Origin: Pocillopora verrucosa
Taxonomy: Eukaryota; Cnidaria; Anthozoa; Scleractinia; Pocilloporidae
Length of the DNA: 64,000 nt
Reading direction: 5' to 3'
Assembly (NCBI RefSeq): GCF_036669915.1
Contig: NC_089320.1
Span: forward strand, 210,745-274,744
The notes under the pieces are model-generated. The model was given only the letters and a program-made list of their open reading frames with translations. It was not told where the DNA came from and did not search any database. The translations under genes were made by a program, and so were the position numbers. Of the stretch, positions 12,848 to 25,100 are shown piece by piece (position 1 is the first letter of the stretch; each line of letters begins with the position of its first letter).

Positions 12848-13552
12848 TCAATCGGATAAAATGTTTTCGATGTGAAAACTTCTTTGGCGCAATCCACTTT
12901 GACTGTGTGTGAAACTGTTATCACTCTGACGAACTTCCTCTTTGGCACACAGAGGAACAACATCTTTACATGATTTCCAGCCTTGACCTTTTTCTAATGT
13001 CTGTAAACTTTTTTCCGATGCAATGCTTCTCTGACTTTTTTTGGAAGATCTTTTCCGCTTGTACCCTAAATCTCCACGACTGAAATCCTCATAGTGAAGT
13101 GGATTGATTGCCCAGAAGTGTCCTTTGCCGTTTGGAGAGCGACCCAGTTTAACAAAGCAATCATTTAGTGATAAGTTGTGGCGTATGGAGTTACGCCATC
13201 CAGGTCCTTTATTTCCGAAGTAAGGGTAATTTGTTAGAATGTAGTTGTAGATATCACCAAGAACAAGTTTCTGCTGTGGAGAGCTTAGAATTGCTTTTCC
13301 AATGAGACCAATGTATGACTGAGTTGGTTTTTGTTCATTCTTGCGTTGGGTCGGAATTCCATGAAAGCCTTGATGGGAACATGGACTTACATATCCTGGA
13401 ACATAAAACGAAATCTCTGAGCTGGCGTATCCGAAGTACAAAGACGAGTAGGGAAAAGTTGGAGCAGCGGGTACAGCTGGGTGGCTTGGGGCAGCTGGAA
13501 GGTAGAACCTTAGAGGCGTCGCATTTACAGGCCGCCAGAAACTACTTTCCAT
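12848..13552 (-). CDS. FoxQ2-like forkhead transcription factor, paralog 2 (intronless)
   Basis: The frame is open further upstream (to 13633) but begins there with TTG. The first ATG is at 13552, which gives a 234-residue protein beginning MESSFWRPVN. The same start context (MENSFSPVN) occurs in paralog 3, which supports this choice. The forkhead box is nearly the same as in the other two paralogs. The sequence after the wing (RGDLGYKRKRSSKK) differs. The protein ends in an eh1-like FHIENIL followed directly by Ser-Asp-stop, so the repressor motif is the extreme C-terminus. A CCAATATAAAA element lies about 113-124 bp upstream of the ATG. Likely a sequence-specific repressor; the FoxQ2 class is assigned by eye. 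Confidence 0.86.
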   Translation of the reverse strand: MESSFWRPVNATPLRFYLPAAPSHPAVPAAPTFPYSSLYFGYASSEISFYVPGYVSPCSHQGFHGIPTQRKNEQKPTQSYIGLIGKAILSSPQQKLVLGDIYNYILTNYPYFGNKGPGWRNSIRHNLSLNDCFVKLGRSPNGKGHFWAINPLHYEDFSRGDLGYKRKRSSKKSQRSIASEKSLQTLEKGQGWKSCKDVVPLCAKEEVRQSDNSFTHSQSGLRQRSFHIENILSD

Positions 13553-13664
13553 TGGAACAAACGTTTTGGCCCCAGCTTTAACTTTCAGTTTGAGAACGTC
13601 AATCACTTCACTTTTAGTTTGGCTGTTGCCCAAATGAAATTCAAGTTTGCTCAGATGAGTAAGC

Positions 13665-13675
13665 TTTTATATTGG
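13665..13675 (-). promoter_or_regulatory. TATA box with adjoining CCAAT, FoxQ2 paralog 2
   Basis: On the minus strand the sequence reads CCAATATAAAAG. TATAAAA (13671-13665) would place initiation near 13640, leaving a 5' leader of about 90 bases before the ATG at 13552. Paralog 3 has CCAATATGACA at a similar distance, as if its TATA had decayed. Confidence 0.55.
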
Positions 13676-16491
13676 CTCAAGAAACGCTTGTCGTAATTAA
13701 TCAACAATGTCATTGTTTTGTATAATGGAACTGCTTCTAATCCTCATTGCTCAATGTCAAATAAAGTCAACTCAGGGAAGGGAATATCATAAGTAATATG
13801 ATCATGAAATTCAATTTTGTGCATTTCTTAGGAGATCTTTCAGCATATTAATCTTGACGACGTACTTCTACTTCGTCCTCGAATTTTTTTACTTTTTTTT
13901 CTTCATTCTTTAAGCTTATTATTTGTAATTAACGCCCCACGCCTTGTGTTTGGCTTTCCTTTCAGACTTGTTTGAAAAACAAATTCAAAGTAGCCTTTTC
14001 TTTGAAGGAGCGTTCCATTCATTCTCAAGTTAATAGTCCCCGAGAGACTATTCGATCTCTAAATGACTGCTAAAAGCAAAGTTTAGCCGATAAAAAAGCA
14101 CACTACGAGAAACTGCTGTGAGATAGTCAGTAAAAACATCAACAAGCTTGCTTTTTCATGAATAAGAACAGAAATAAACTGTTAACAAGTCTGCTGCTTA
14201 TTTTTCTTTATGTCGCAGTATTTATTTACCGTATTGTTTGTCTAACGTACTAATTTTAGTGTCATTGTTCTCTAATGGAAGGTTCTGCTGAAGGGGCGTG
14301 ACAATTCGTCCTCCTAACAAAACAAAAAACGATTGTTTTGTCAGTTTTTAAGGTGATTGCAGACTGGGAATTCAGTGTCAACAAATATGAAAATTGCTCG
14401 TATCTCTAGCCTACAATAGATGATAAAGAAAAATCACTTGAACAACCAAAACTGCTATGAGAGGAACACTTTTATCAAAGCTTCATAACTAGATTTAATA
14501 ATCTATTTTCAAGCAGTCATAAGAACACGAAAACAAAACAATCACATTTTTTGCCTATAACGTTGTTTCTTCAGACAAACACTTCACGTAGTCTACTTGT
14601 CTAAGAGTAAATTTAGTGAGTACAATTGAGTAAAAAGATATTTATTGTCATCTCTTGTTTTCATTTAAAGAGATGAGTAAGTACATGGCTTTCAAACTCG
14701 TTTTTAAGAGCTTTAAATCAATCGATTGCTCAGAAATTTTCTTCTCAACAGTAAACTGTCAATGGTGACACCTTTTGAGTAGGCCTCGTTTGACACTGAC
14801 ATGATTAATGCATTTGATGGTCATTCTTGCAGCCATCTGCGATATGAGAATCAGAAATAACCTTTCCCTGCATCAAAACGATGTTAAGACTTTTCACGTA
14901 TCTGCAGGTTGAACTGCTGCGGTTACCTTAAAAGTTATATAGTTTCATATAACTTTTTTGAGGGCTCAGTTCATATAAAAAGACACAATTTGGAACCTCG
15001 GCAGCCGACGAATTATTGGTATTACTTGTCTGATTACACTGTAGAGAAAGTTGTGACACAAGCGGGTTTTTCCAGTAAAGTATATATCGCACTTAAAGTG
15101 TCAGAGTCAGAATTCTTCAAAAAGCTTCACGGTTGCCATGTAACAAAAAACTACCTTGATGCGTTCAATGATTGCCTTAATTACGCCTTTGGTTCTTAAA
15201 TTCGACCTATTTTGCGCCATCTTAGTTACCAAAAGCTTTCTCCATTGTCACCAAAATTCACTTCCTCAATGTACATATATCGTTCATATGAGTTATCAAG
15301 CCTAAAGCGCATGCACGTCTGCCCGATTGATCCCAATTTTTTCTCCTTTCTTTTTATAAAGAAACCCTTAGGCGTTTAATTGGACACAAGGAACGATTCT
15401 ATGGCTGTCCGCTTAAAATAGGTTCATTGTATGTGACAGGCGACTTGCAGCAATCTCAAATACAGTCTTAAGTGCAATCTTAAATTTTATTTACAAAATC
15501 TTCTTTTTTCCTCAAACCTGTAAACTTTCTTCTGTAATGTAACCTGGTTTCATCAAGCTATTCAAAAATGAATGTCGGAAGTCTAGACTAGAAGGGACAG
15601 AAGTCCAATTTCGTGATAGCATCCCATGGCACTTCTGTAGAAGTCTTAACGTTATTTTCTTCTTGAATTCGGACAGTTGACGGTGCTCTTGGAAACTGTT
15701 GGCATCACTAGAAAAACTCAACGAGAGAGATATTTGTTCTTCTTGATTAGTCACATTGCAAACGATTCTAAAACAGACTCGCTAACGGGCCAAAAAAAAC
15801 TGTTATGATTTGACTTTAATAGACTAGAAAATGGCTGTCATCCAAATCATTTCAAATATTTTCATAATTAAAAATATTCCTAAACTCGACACGAAAGTCA
15901 GTCAAACCAATTTAATAACACTAATTTCAAATATTGTTTCCTTTTGTTAAAAGTTCAGCATTCAGAACCATGCGTCTTTCACGTCGTTTGTTACTAATGT
16001 CCGGTTTCCTACAAAAGACGGTGTTGTCTTTTATCAGTTAAGAGGCCACACAAAACACAGGTTGCTTATTTGTTTTATTGTTTCATGAACCGTAAATTTA
16101 CATGTTAAAGGAATGGGGAGGAGACAAAATCCGTGAAAACTGCATTGTTTAAAGGTTTTCTTAGAGTTTTTTTTATCATAGCGCAATGAATAGATATATG
16201 TTTGCTTATGTTTCATCACGCCTACCAACTTTTTTATTTTTACATTACTTTATCAGTGCGCTTTCTTGCTATGAAAAAGGTTCGAAAAGAAAATCACATT
16301 TGTACCCTTTTGCCGTGTTCTTCTATAAATCTCTTGACTGAAAGTCGTTCATCTGGGAAAACATTGTCCCAATATCTTTTTTAATGGCATCAAATTGACA
16401 TAGACTTGTAATCTTTCGCTAATACTCTCAAACACAAACTACATGGCTACAAATTTCCAAAGAATTAGAGGCTGAAAATATCTTCCAGTAG
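13676..16491. other. Spacer between FoxQ2 paralogs 2 and 3
   Basis: About 2.8 kb with no confident gene. Open frames at 14909-15199 (+) and 15512-15754 (-) are 80-96 residues long, begin with TTG or GTG and resemble nothing I know. The region upstream of paralog 2 may hold its regulatory DNA. Confidence 0.45.
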
Positions 16492-16497
16492 TTTATT
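16492..16497 (-). terminator. Candidate polyadenylation signal of FoxQ2 paralog 3
   Basis: AATAAA on the minus strand lies about 47-52 bases after the stop codon of the forkhead gene. This is a plausible short 3' untranslated region. Confidence 0.4.
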
Positions 16498-16543
16498 GTC
16501 GTAGTACATTGAGGTATTTAAATTCAAATTTTAACATAGAAAC

Positions 16544-17389
16544 TCATTCATAAGAAGTCTGTTTTGCTGGGTCATTCTCTCGGTGATGAAATCTGCGTAC
16601 TTCAAGTTCTTTTTTGACAGGTATCTGTCTCTGCGACACAAAGGAAAATGCTGACACCGCTTCGTGCGTTTCACTGCTTTTGACATCCTCCCATTTGTCT
16701 GATAGTAGCGTCTCGATGTGGAAACCTCTATTTTCTGCTTCATCTGGAAAAATGTTATTGGTGCAACGGATTTCTTGTGATGAGCACCTCGGAACATGTC
16801 CAGTTGTGTTCAATTTCGTTCCACCACTCTCTTTTCTCTCCCGGTTTCTTCTCGTGGCCCTTTTGCGTTTGTACTCTCCCCGACTGAAGTCCTCATAGTT
16901 AAGTGGATTGATTGCCCAGAAGTGTCCTTTGCCGTTTGGAGAGCGACCCAGTTTAACAAAGCAATCATTGAGTGATAAGTTGTGGCGTATGGAGTTACGC
17001 CATCCAGGTCCTTTATTCCTGAAGTAAGGGTAATTTGTTAGAATGTAGTTGTAGATATCACCAAGAACAAGTTTCTGCTGTGGAGAGCTTAGAATTGCTT
17101 TTCCAATAAGACCAATGTATGATTGAGTTGGTTTTTCTTCATCTGCGGGTTGATACGGGATGCCTTGAAAGCTTTGGTGGTAACATGGAATACACGGACC
17201 AACATAACCTGGCAGAACTCTTACGTCTTTACCGAGGAAAGAGGAAGACATTTCTTGGCTGACGTACCCACTGAAAAAGGACGAATACGGGAACATTGGA
17301 GCTGCAGAGATGCTTGGATGATAAAAAGTCGCAGGGCTAACATTCACCGGCGAGAAACTGTTCTCCATTGGCTCAAACTTGGCGAACAT
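16544..17389 (-). CDS. FoxQ2-like forkhead transcription factor, paralog 3 (intronless)
   Basis: The open frame codes for 281 residues from the ATG at 17389, or 274 from the Met at 17368, which aligns with the start of paralog 2 (MENSF versus MESSF). I prefer the latter but give the longer frame. The forkhead domain matches paralog 1, including the basic tail EYKRKRATRRNRERK, except that YFRNKGPG replaces YFGNKGPG. The eh1-like FHIETLLSDKW is followed by a C-terminal extension of about 50 residues absent from paralog 2. A short insertion (VLPGYVGPCIP) precedes the shared CYHQSFQGIPYQPADEEKPT block. It has the same orientation as paralog 2 and is probably a tandem copy of one FoxQ2 ancestor. 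Confidence 0.86.
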   Translation of the reverse strand: MFAKFEPMENSFSPVNVSPATFYHPSISAAPMFPYSSFFSGYVSQEMSSSFLGKDVRVLPGYVGPCIPCYHQSFQGIPYQPADEEKPTQSYIGLIGKAILSSPQQKLVLGDIYNYILTNYPYFRNKGPGWRNSIRHNLSLNDCFVKLGRSPNGKGHFWAINPLNYEDFSRGEYKRKRATRRNRERKESGGTKLNTTGHVPRCSSQEIRCTNNIFPDEAENRGFHIETLLSDKWEDVKSSETHEAVSAFSFVSQRQIPVKKELEVRRFHHRENDPAKQTSYE

Positions 17390-19124
17390 CAGAATTTATA
17401 TCACGGATCAAAGTTTCGAGACTTTCACAGGATCCACACTCGATTGAAAATGAGCATGGCACGAGTGAACAAACTGTCATATTGGACTGTAAAACACTAT
17501 GCTTTACGTAATTGATTAATGACGCTTTTACTGACATAAACAATCAAACTCTTTGATATTGGTTTTCCAGCAAAAAAAGGCTTTCATTCAACTACATTTG
17601 GTGCCAATTTGTATACATGGACAAACAATGTTCAAAACTAATTTCAAGCTGAGTGAAAGAAAATCTCTTTAATTAAATGTGTGGGTTTTCAATTCAAATG
17701 AAATTCACAAGCATTGCAGACTTCTAGAGCTTATTCCGGTTGACATGTTTGTCCACTTATTCATATAATTAGCGCCCTTATAATTTATTTAGCATTTTTG
17801 AATAATTGTCACAACAACTTGCTAAACCTTAAAAAAGAAAGGTTTATTCTTCTTAAATCCCCTAGGATCCATTCCCACTCTTTTTTGACCGAGTACCTGT
17901 AATCTCACCGTTAAAAGACAAGACTGACCACAACGTGAAACCAAAAACAAGCAATTCCAAGTAGCTCAGAGCTGTAAAAAAGCGAGGTTCATGTTACATT
18001 TCGTGATAAACGTGACAAGAAATACTGAACTAACTATTCGAAGTAATACAAGTCTGTTCCAGTGTTCTGTTTGTATAAGAATGGAGTTAATATCACATCC
18101 GCCCGTACATTTGTTTGGCATTGTTTGTGTAACGTGCTAATGCTAGCGTTATTGTTTACGGATACAAAGGCGCGTGATTGCTTAGACTCACAAAGAAACA
18201 ATTCCCTGCAGTTTTTTTTCGGGGCTTCTGGTGAAACACACAAGTATTTTCGTGATCCAGCCTAACGAAGTCTTCATTTAATGCTAATTAACGCCAAAAC
18301 AACCATAAAGCTTCTCTCTCTCTCGTGTAATTCATTTATTTTTTCGTTGTAACGTTCAGTACTAATTAAAGAGTGGGTCGACTCCACTACAGTTGAAGAT
18401 TTTATAAAAAAAAAAAAAACCAAATTGGTTTTCGTGGTTAAAAATCTACTAATAAGGAAAGGTACTTTGGTTTCCAAATTCATTCTCTGAGTCTATTTAA
18501 CCCTTATAGCCACGACTTGAGGACTCAAAGTGTTTTTTTGCACAAAACTCGAATATTGGCAGCGTAACCGTCACTGCATTACTATGCAAAACGAATGTGG
18601 TGAATTTTTCTCTTTCGCAGATAAAGAAGAAACAAAGAATGTAGAGCCCTTTTTGCAAGGGTGACAAGGATAATATCACAATTTAACTCTTTCATTCCAA
18701 TGAGCGCGTTATTAAGACCAGTCAGGGTAATTTTACTGCTCTCTCTGCACTAAATTAAATTGAAAACGTCACAAGAATTTTCCATCCAAGGGAAACAGAT
18801 AAAAGATTCCCCCACCACTCAACAACGATCATAGGCGGACGAAAGGCTCGACTGCAGCCTCACCCATTAGCGCATGGAGCGTAGGACAACTGTTACTTCT
18901 CATCCAATGATAACTGAACTTTTCTCGGTATCGAAACAATAATTGTACATCATTATCAGACTGAATTCACTAGAAATAAAGATTTGTTTCTGTAAGATAC
19001 AAGAAAATTGAAGTTCTCATTTGGTTACTTCTGTTATTTTGTTTTCAGTTCTGTTTTGAACAGACTATAATGAAGTGTCTTCTTGAAAACAATTTATCAT
19101 TAGTGGTGAGATGTTGTCACATTT
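17390..19124. other. Intergenic region upstream of FoxQ2 paralog 3 and downstream of EXOC8
   Basis: No coding exon is recognised. A short poly-A tract occurs near 18407-18419. On the minus strand near 17475-17485 the sequence reads CCAATATGACAG, a degenerate counterpart of the paralog 2 TATA region. Confidence 0.45.
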
Positions 19125-22100
19125 TCATTTGCCAGTTTTTCCTTCCGTCGCATCACTTGAAGGAGTAATGGACTGAAGTCTCTTTAACTCGCTCTGTATT
19201 TCCATGAAACGACCAGGATTAGTCCCAACCTAAAGAAAAATGGCAAAAATAAGAAAAGAAACAAAAAAGAGCTCATTCCAGGAGGTGGATCGGTTTTCCC
19301 TTAACTACCGTCCACACAAAACCAAAGTAATCACAACAGCCTTTCAGAATAACGGTAAAGGAACCCACGAAAACTCAAGCGCGGAAAAAAGCGAACAAGG
19401 AAATTCTACGCAAGCAAATAAAACACAGACAAACAATCGAAAAGAAAACGAAACTCGCAAACCATACTTAAACCGCATACCTACCTTCAATCGCTTTTTA
19501 ATCAGAGGAAGGGTAATTTCAAAGACAAATGAAGCATTCATAAGGATGAACTCACGCTGGAAAAAAAAGTACACACAACAGGTTATAAAAGACAACATAA
19601 CAAGACGGTTGTAACTCAGAAGCCTTTAGTGGGTGTTGAGCTTATCAGAGCTACAAGCCACTTGCCAGGGATCCTGCTTCTCGGCTTTTTACAATACTAA
19701 TAATTTAGATAAAACCTAACCGAAAGGAGCAAATCCGAACTAAACAAAACAAACGTTAAAGGCGGAATAACAAAGACATCGGTAAAGAACTTATTTTTGA
19801 TCAGCGTGCAGCGAGGCCTAGGACATCGACTGCCGCCAGCACTAACGCCAAACCCCGCTGGTAAGCGGACGTCCTCGCTGAAGGAAATGAACGCTGAATA
19901 CAGGCAGATGCTTACCTGGCTTGCATACCGACCAGATTTAAGAATGGCCTCGAACAGAACCACTTGGTTTTCAAACAAATCCCCAATGCATTCTACGAAC
20001 CATGGCTGAAGCTGAAAGTTGAAAGGGATACTTTTATTTTACTACGCAAAATAAAAGACAAAGATTAAGGAAAAAAATAACCGTTTGTATCACGCATATT
20101 ATTAGTAGACTTCTTGCCTGTGGTGTATTGACTGTTAATCCGTCTCCTACGAAGCCCAACACTCCTTTAATAAAAGCCACAGTGGCACTGCTCAGGTTCA
20201 CTTTATTGCCATCTGTGTTCAACAAAACAACAAAGCGAAGGAGGGTCATGGCTATAATCTCAGTAAATTTCAAGTAAAGCTTCTCTCTACCGACTGTTGT
20301 TCCAAGACCCTATGGGTGATTAGTTGCTAGATAGACTGTCGGCAGATAGCCGACAGGCTGGAACAGGCTGCCAACAGGCTACCGATAGATTACCGACAAG
20401 TCGGGACCAGCTTTAGACCAAATACCGTAGGCTGGCTAAAGGGCAAGAGGACGCGATCAGTCGGTCGGTCCGAGTGATCAGCATGTTCAACTCCAGACCG
20501 AGATTTCTGATTGCAGAAGCCGACATGGAATAAAGAGAACCTTGGTTCTGAAGGCAAATTATCACTGAAGCGCAAACGGGAAGAACTAACTATTAATTGC
20601 CATAATTGCAACATCGAATTCTAGATAACTTAAACAAAAAATGCCGGGTAAAGGAAACTGCAAAGGAAACAAAAAATCGATAAATGGACACAGCTTCTTA
20701 CCAACAAGTTGTTGAAAACTCTCAATACCCAGGCTTTCCATTTCTTCACATAATTTTCCAAGCTGATCTGCATGTCCTTCAAACTCCATTGGTTTCCAAT
20801 TTGTTTCCTTCATGAGGAAAAAAACATATCGTGAATTCATAATAGAGAGAAACTCTCTGTAGATTTGAAATTATTCGATTATTCAGTGTAGAGATGACCA
20901 CCTGTGAGAAGTTTAAAGTAAAACACAAGAAGCCGCTGAGGTGTCTGTCCTCATTCGCTCCATGGCACGAGTGGGATTCAGAGTTTGTATTATTGCCTGC
21001 TACGCGTTTACTAGAAGTAAACTATGAGTTCGCCGAGCTACGTCATTGTATAAGCAACTTAGTCATGTACAATCCATGTTAATTTTCTCCATTCTTATTC
21101 ATTCTTGTTCCTTCATGGTTGTCATCGCAACTTTTGTGTTTTTCCTATCTTTTATTTGGAGTCTCCTTTCGAGTTGAAGGTTGTTATGCACGCCACAAAA
21201 AATGGCTCCGGAAAAAACGGTGACGATGTTATTTCCACGTTTACATTTCATGTCACTTACCATGGCCCTGTGCCTTGAAAACTTCACCATCTGATCTCTT
21301 GTGTCAAGGAGTGCTTCAACAATGTCTCTAAGAAGCATCTCTTGCATGGAGAATGTCAAGTCTAGGCCGATCTCCTGCAGCTGTACAATCAACATGTCAC
21401 AAGCTAAGTTTTACACAGTCAAAATGTATAAACTTTTTGTTTTTGGTTGGAACCAGGATAGAAAGTAAGGACAACCGTATAACAGCCCCACGATGGGTGC
21501 CATTTAGGGGTCCGAAGAGATAAATATCAACAAGGATTCTGGGAAAGAGGCGCTACATCGCAGAGAAAACAGTAGCAAAATATACCACGAGAACGAAAGA
21601 CAGACATCGTTGACGATGGCTATATATCTTGCGGCTTTCAGCAACAAGGTCAAACGTGAGAACACAGTAAGGTTTACCTTTTCACACTGATGCCTTGCCA
21701 TGCTAACACAAACACCAGTAGCTGCTAAACCCATCTCCCTTCTGAATACTTGATTAGAAAAGCGTGACACAAAGTGCTTCAGTTCACTTTTGGCCCACAC
21801 GACAAAGGCTGGTCGGAGAGAGAAAAACAAGAATTAGTAAAAGACTACTGAAGCTATTACTAGAGCTGTAAATATTCATTTCAAGTAAACGAAGTTCAAT
21901 ACTAGAAAGCATTTACAGCTACAGCATGGAGGAAGAAAGTTAGGAAAGAAGATTTTTCTACTGACCTGAACTAAACCCTCTGTTAGCAGAGAAAACTTGT
22001 TCAAACTCTTTACCAGTCTCTATGATGCTACTAAAGAACGCGGTGGACAACTTAGAGATGTATAGAGATGTAGCCCCTTCAATCTTGAGTTGCCTTAAAA

Positions 22101-25100
22101 AATAAAGCAGTCATCCATATCACATAACGGTTCTTGTAGTGAGCTTCTACTCTGCACTTCATTAGATCTGTACTAAGTCTAGCTTTGTATCAAATTAGGT
22201 CTGCATGCAGCTGGTATGCTGGGTTCAATCATTTTAGTTGTGCAAAGTAATTAGAACAAATTGTGATAGGTTACCTTATAGCATGTTTGATGGCTTCACT
22301 TCTGTTCCTCAAGAAAAGCTGACATGCCTGCCTCGTCAAAAGTAAAGATAAGAGAGGTCAATTAGGGTTGTTCAAGTATCCTTCCCCATTCCCACCCACC
22401 CTGACACATGCACACCTTGAAAAAGTCGCCAGTAATACAAATGCGCACTATAAAAGTGAAGAAACAAATTCAAACGGGATTCGGGGTAAGCTTATCTTTT
22501 ATTGATAACACGTCAATCGTGTAGCATGACCGTGTACGTGACAGTCACTGACGTTTTGACAAACCGAGCAAAGCCATCATAACAGTCGAGATCAGGCTCA
22601 CAAGTTATCAATTGCTGTCAACCGTCTACTCAGGTTGTAGCAAGGTCACTGTCACCTACAGTCTTGTTCTGCACCACCCTCAACCGAACAATGTAGCGCA
22701 CGATCGACTGATAACCTTATCACTGCATCATTTTTTAAGTAAAAAAATCCGATCAAAAATCTCCTCTTTTGACAAGTATGCAAGATTATAGAACATTAAT
22801 ATGCCACACCTCAGAAGCTCTCCCCAGTCTAACCAACAGTGACACAGTTCTTCTGGTTGCTCGTGGTCCTACATGAAGTAGAAAGCTCCGACTAGAGTCC
22901 AACTCATCAATAAGAGCATCTACCAACTGCTTTACTCGACGATCAAGGCGAACTCTAACCAAATAAAAATGAAATAATGTCGCCCACAAAAACACAATGA
23001 AAGTATTGAAAGAGTTAGTAGAAATCTATTTCTTCCTAGCTAGCGCTGTACACCCTTATGGTACAGGTATTTCAGTGGCTAATTTTGAACACCTTTTACA
23101 TGTCCAGGGGTTCTTTAAACTGAACAACTGATAGGACACTACATTTTATCAACTTGACAATAAATTTGGTAAGACTTACTTGATTTCTTTTGCTGCTTGA
23201 GAGCTGCTGTTTTCTTTCAAATATTTATTCGCTGAAAGAATAATTATAAGATATGCTGAGCTTAAATCATTCTACCAGGGCCAGCACAGAGAGCTTTTAG
23301 GTGGGAAGGAAGGAGGGAGGATGACCGTGTTAGCTTAATCTAGGTTCACTATTTGCCGAGGAAACACTACTCACTTCTATCTATTAACTCCATGGCCCTC
23401 TCAAAATCCCTTTGAGCTATGAACATGTCTAAATCTTCTGGCATATCTCTAAGCCAACCTTTTCCAGCCTGAAAGAAATATACAAAAAAGCTAAATATAA
23501 TTTTATGTAAAGAATTAATTAAGCCACAATGCTGACTGGATCAAGAACAGGGAAACAACGAGGAGGTGTAGAGAGGAATAAAGACCAAACTCAAGACAAC
23601 AGAGGAAATCAGGCCTAAATTTTGGTTCACATACATCATTTAAACTCTTACATGTACTAGTGGTTGCTCTCTGATTCAATTTTTTGTTACCTTGACAACA
23701 ATGGAGTTTCCAGAATTAGGTGAGGAAGAAGAAACAGGCCCTGTAACAAAAACACAGACATGTATATAAAAGACATGCCCCCTAAGTTTTAATCTGTTCT
23801 ATATTTTAAGACACCGTCACTTTCAATTGATAAGTATCTTCCCTTGAGAAAGTTAAAGCACTCCAGGTATTTGAAGGGAAAGTTAAGCAGGGACTTCTGT
23901 TGCATTAATCTACTCCCTCCTTCCCACCCCAAGCACTCTCCAGTGCTTGCACATTGAGGCAGATAACTACATAATACTAGATGGGTCCTCATGACCATTG
24001 TGGGGAGATCTTGGTGCATCTGCTGGAAATGGTTTATTATAAAGTGGTTAGCCAGTGGTGATGCCTCCCTACCATGTTGACCTTGCCCCAGACAAGGGGC
24101 TGGTAACAAGACTTTTCCATTTTCTAGTTTATCAGATAAATATTTTTAATTTCAATTTTTTCAGAGTCTCATTTTTAAGGTGTTGATTTCAATTAATGAT
24201 TTTTGCCATTATTTTGTCTGATGCCTTAGTCATTCATTGCACCTTAGTTTCAACTGTTAGACAAATGAGTAATTGTTTTGAGTTTTTCAGTTTCTGATGG
24301 GTCCCTATGGTAACCTCTCTGCTAAACTGTGGATTCAAGCAGTATCTTCCATAAAGGTCAAGCAGATTATTTTCTGCATGTGTACTGTTTTGATAAAGAT
24401 CATTATAGCAACCTTCATCCTCCTCTTCATCAAAAGGATTAGTGGATTTGCTTTCATTAAATGGATTCTTGTCATCATCATAATTATTTGAGAAAGGATT
24501 GCTGTTGTCATCCTCTACGAATGGATTTTTTCCACTATCTTCAACAAAAGGATTGGAATTCTCTGAACTGCTGGTAATCTCTGTATTGGATGCAACTTCA
24601 CTGCCACCTTCATTAACCTCTTGTTCCAGCTTCAGTTTAAAGTTCTTTTTACATTCTTCAATCCTATCCAACCACTCTTTCTAGAAAATAAGTACAAAAA
24701 GGTAACAATTAGATGCTATGTCAGACAGGTGCATTAAAAGGAAATACCTCAATTGTAAGCCAAAAACTTGTGCAAGAAACATGCATTACATCAAAAGTAT
24801 AACTGAATTGTTTTCTTTACATTGTACTCCATTATTAATTTCTTTAAAAGAGACATACAAGTGCAGGGCTGAATGATTTTTTTCTGGACTGGCTCAGGTC
24901 GACTCATCCCACTCTGCTCACATCAATTTTCATTCCCATGTTTTGTTAATGGGATTATGTAAGCAGGGCCTTGTGGGTCAGGAGATAATAATAATATTAT
25001 TACTGTATACATGTATATTACTGGTAGTTCATTTTTCTTCTCCTCACCTTGATTGTTTTATTTTCGGCTTGATACACATGAGTTTCTGGGAACAGAAAAA

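Noticed and set aside
12848-13633. Longer form of FoxQ2 paralog 2 starting at 13633
   Set aside because: The codon at 13633 is TTG. The first ATG (13552) aligns with the start of paralog 3 and fits the TATA position.
14909-15199. 96-codon plus-strand frame between FoxQ2 genes
   Set aside because: It starts with TTG, shows no homology I recognise and no splice context. It could be chance in a 2.8-kb spacer.
15512-15754. 80-codon minus-strand frame
   Set aside because: It starts with GTG, has no recognised motif, and no partner exon was found nearby.
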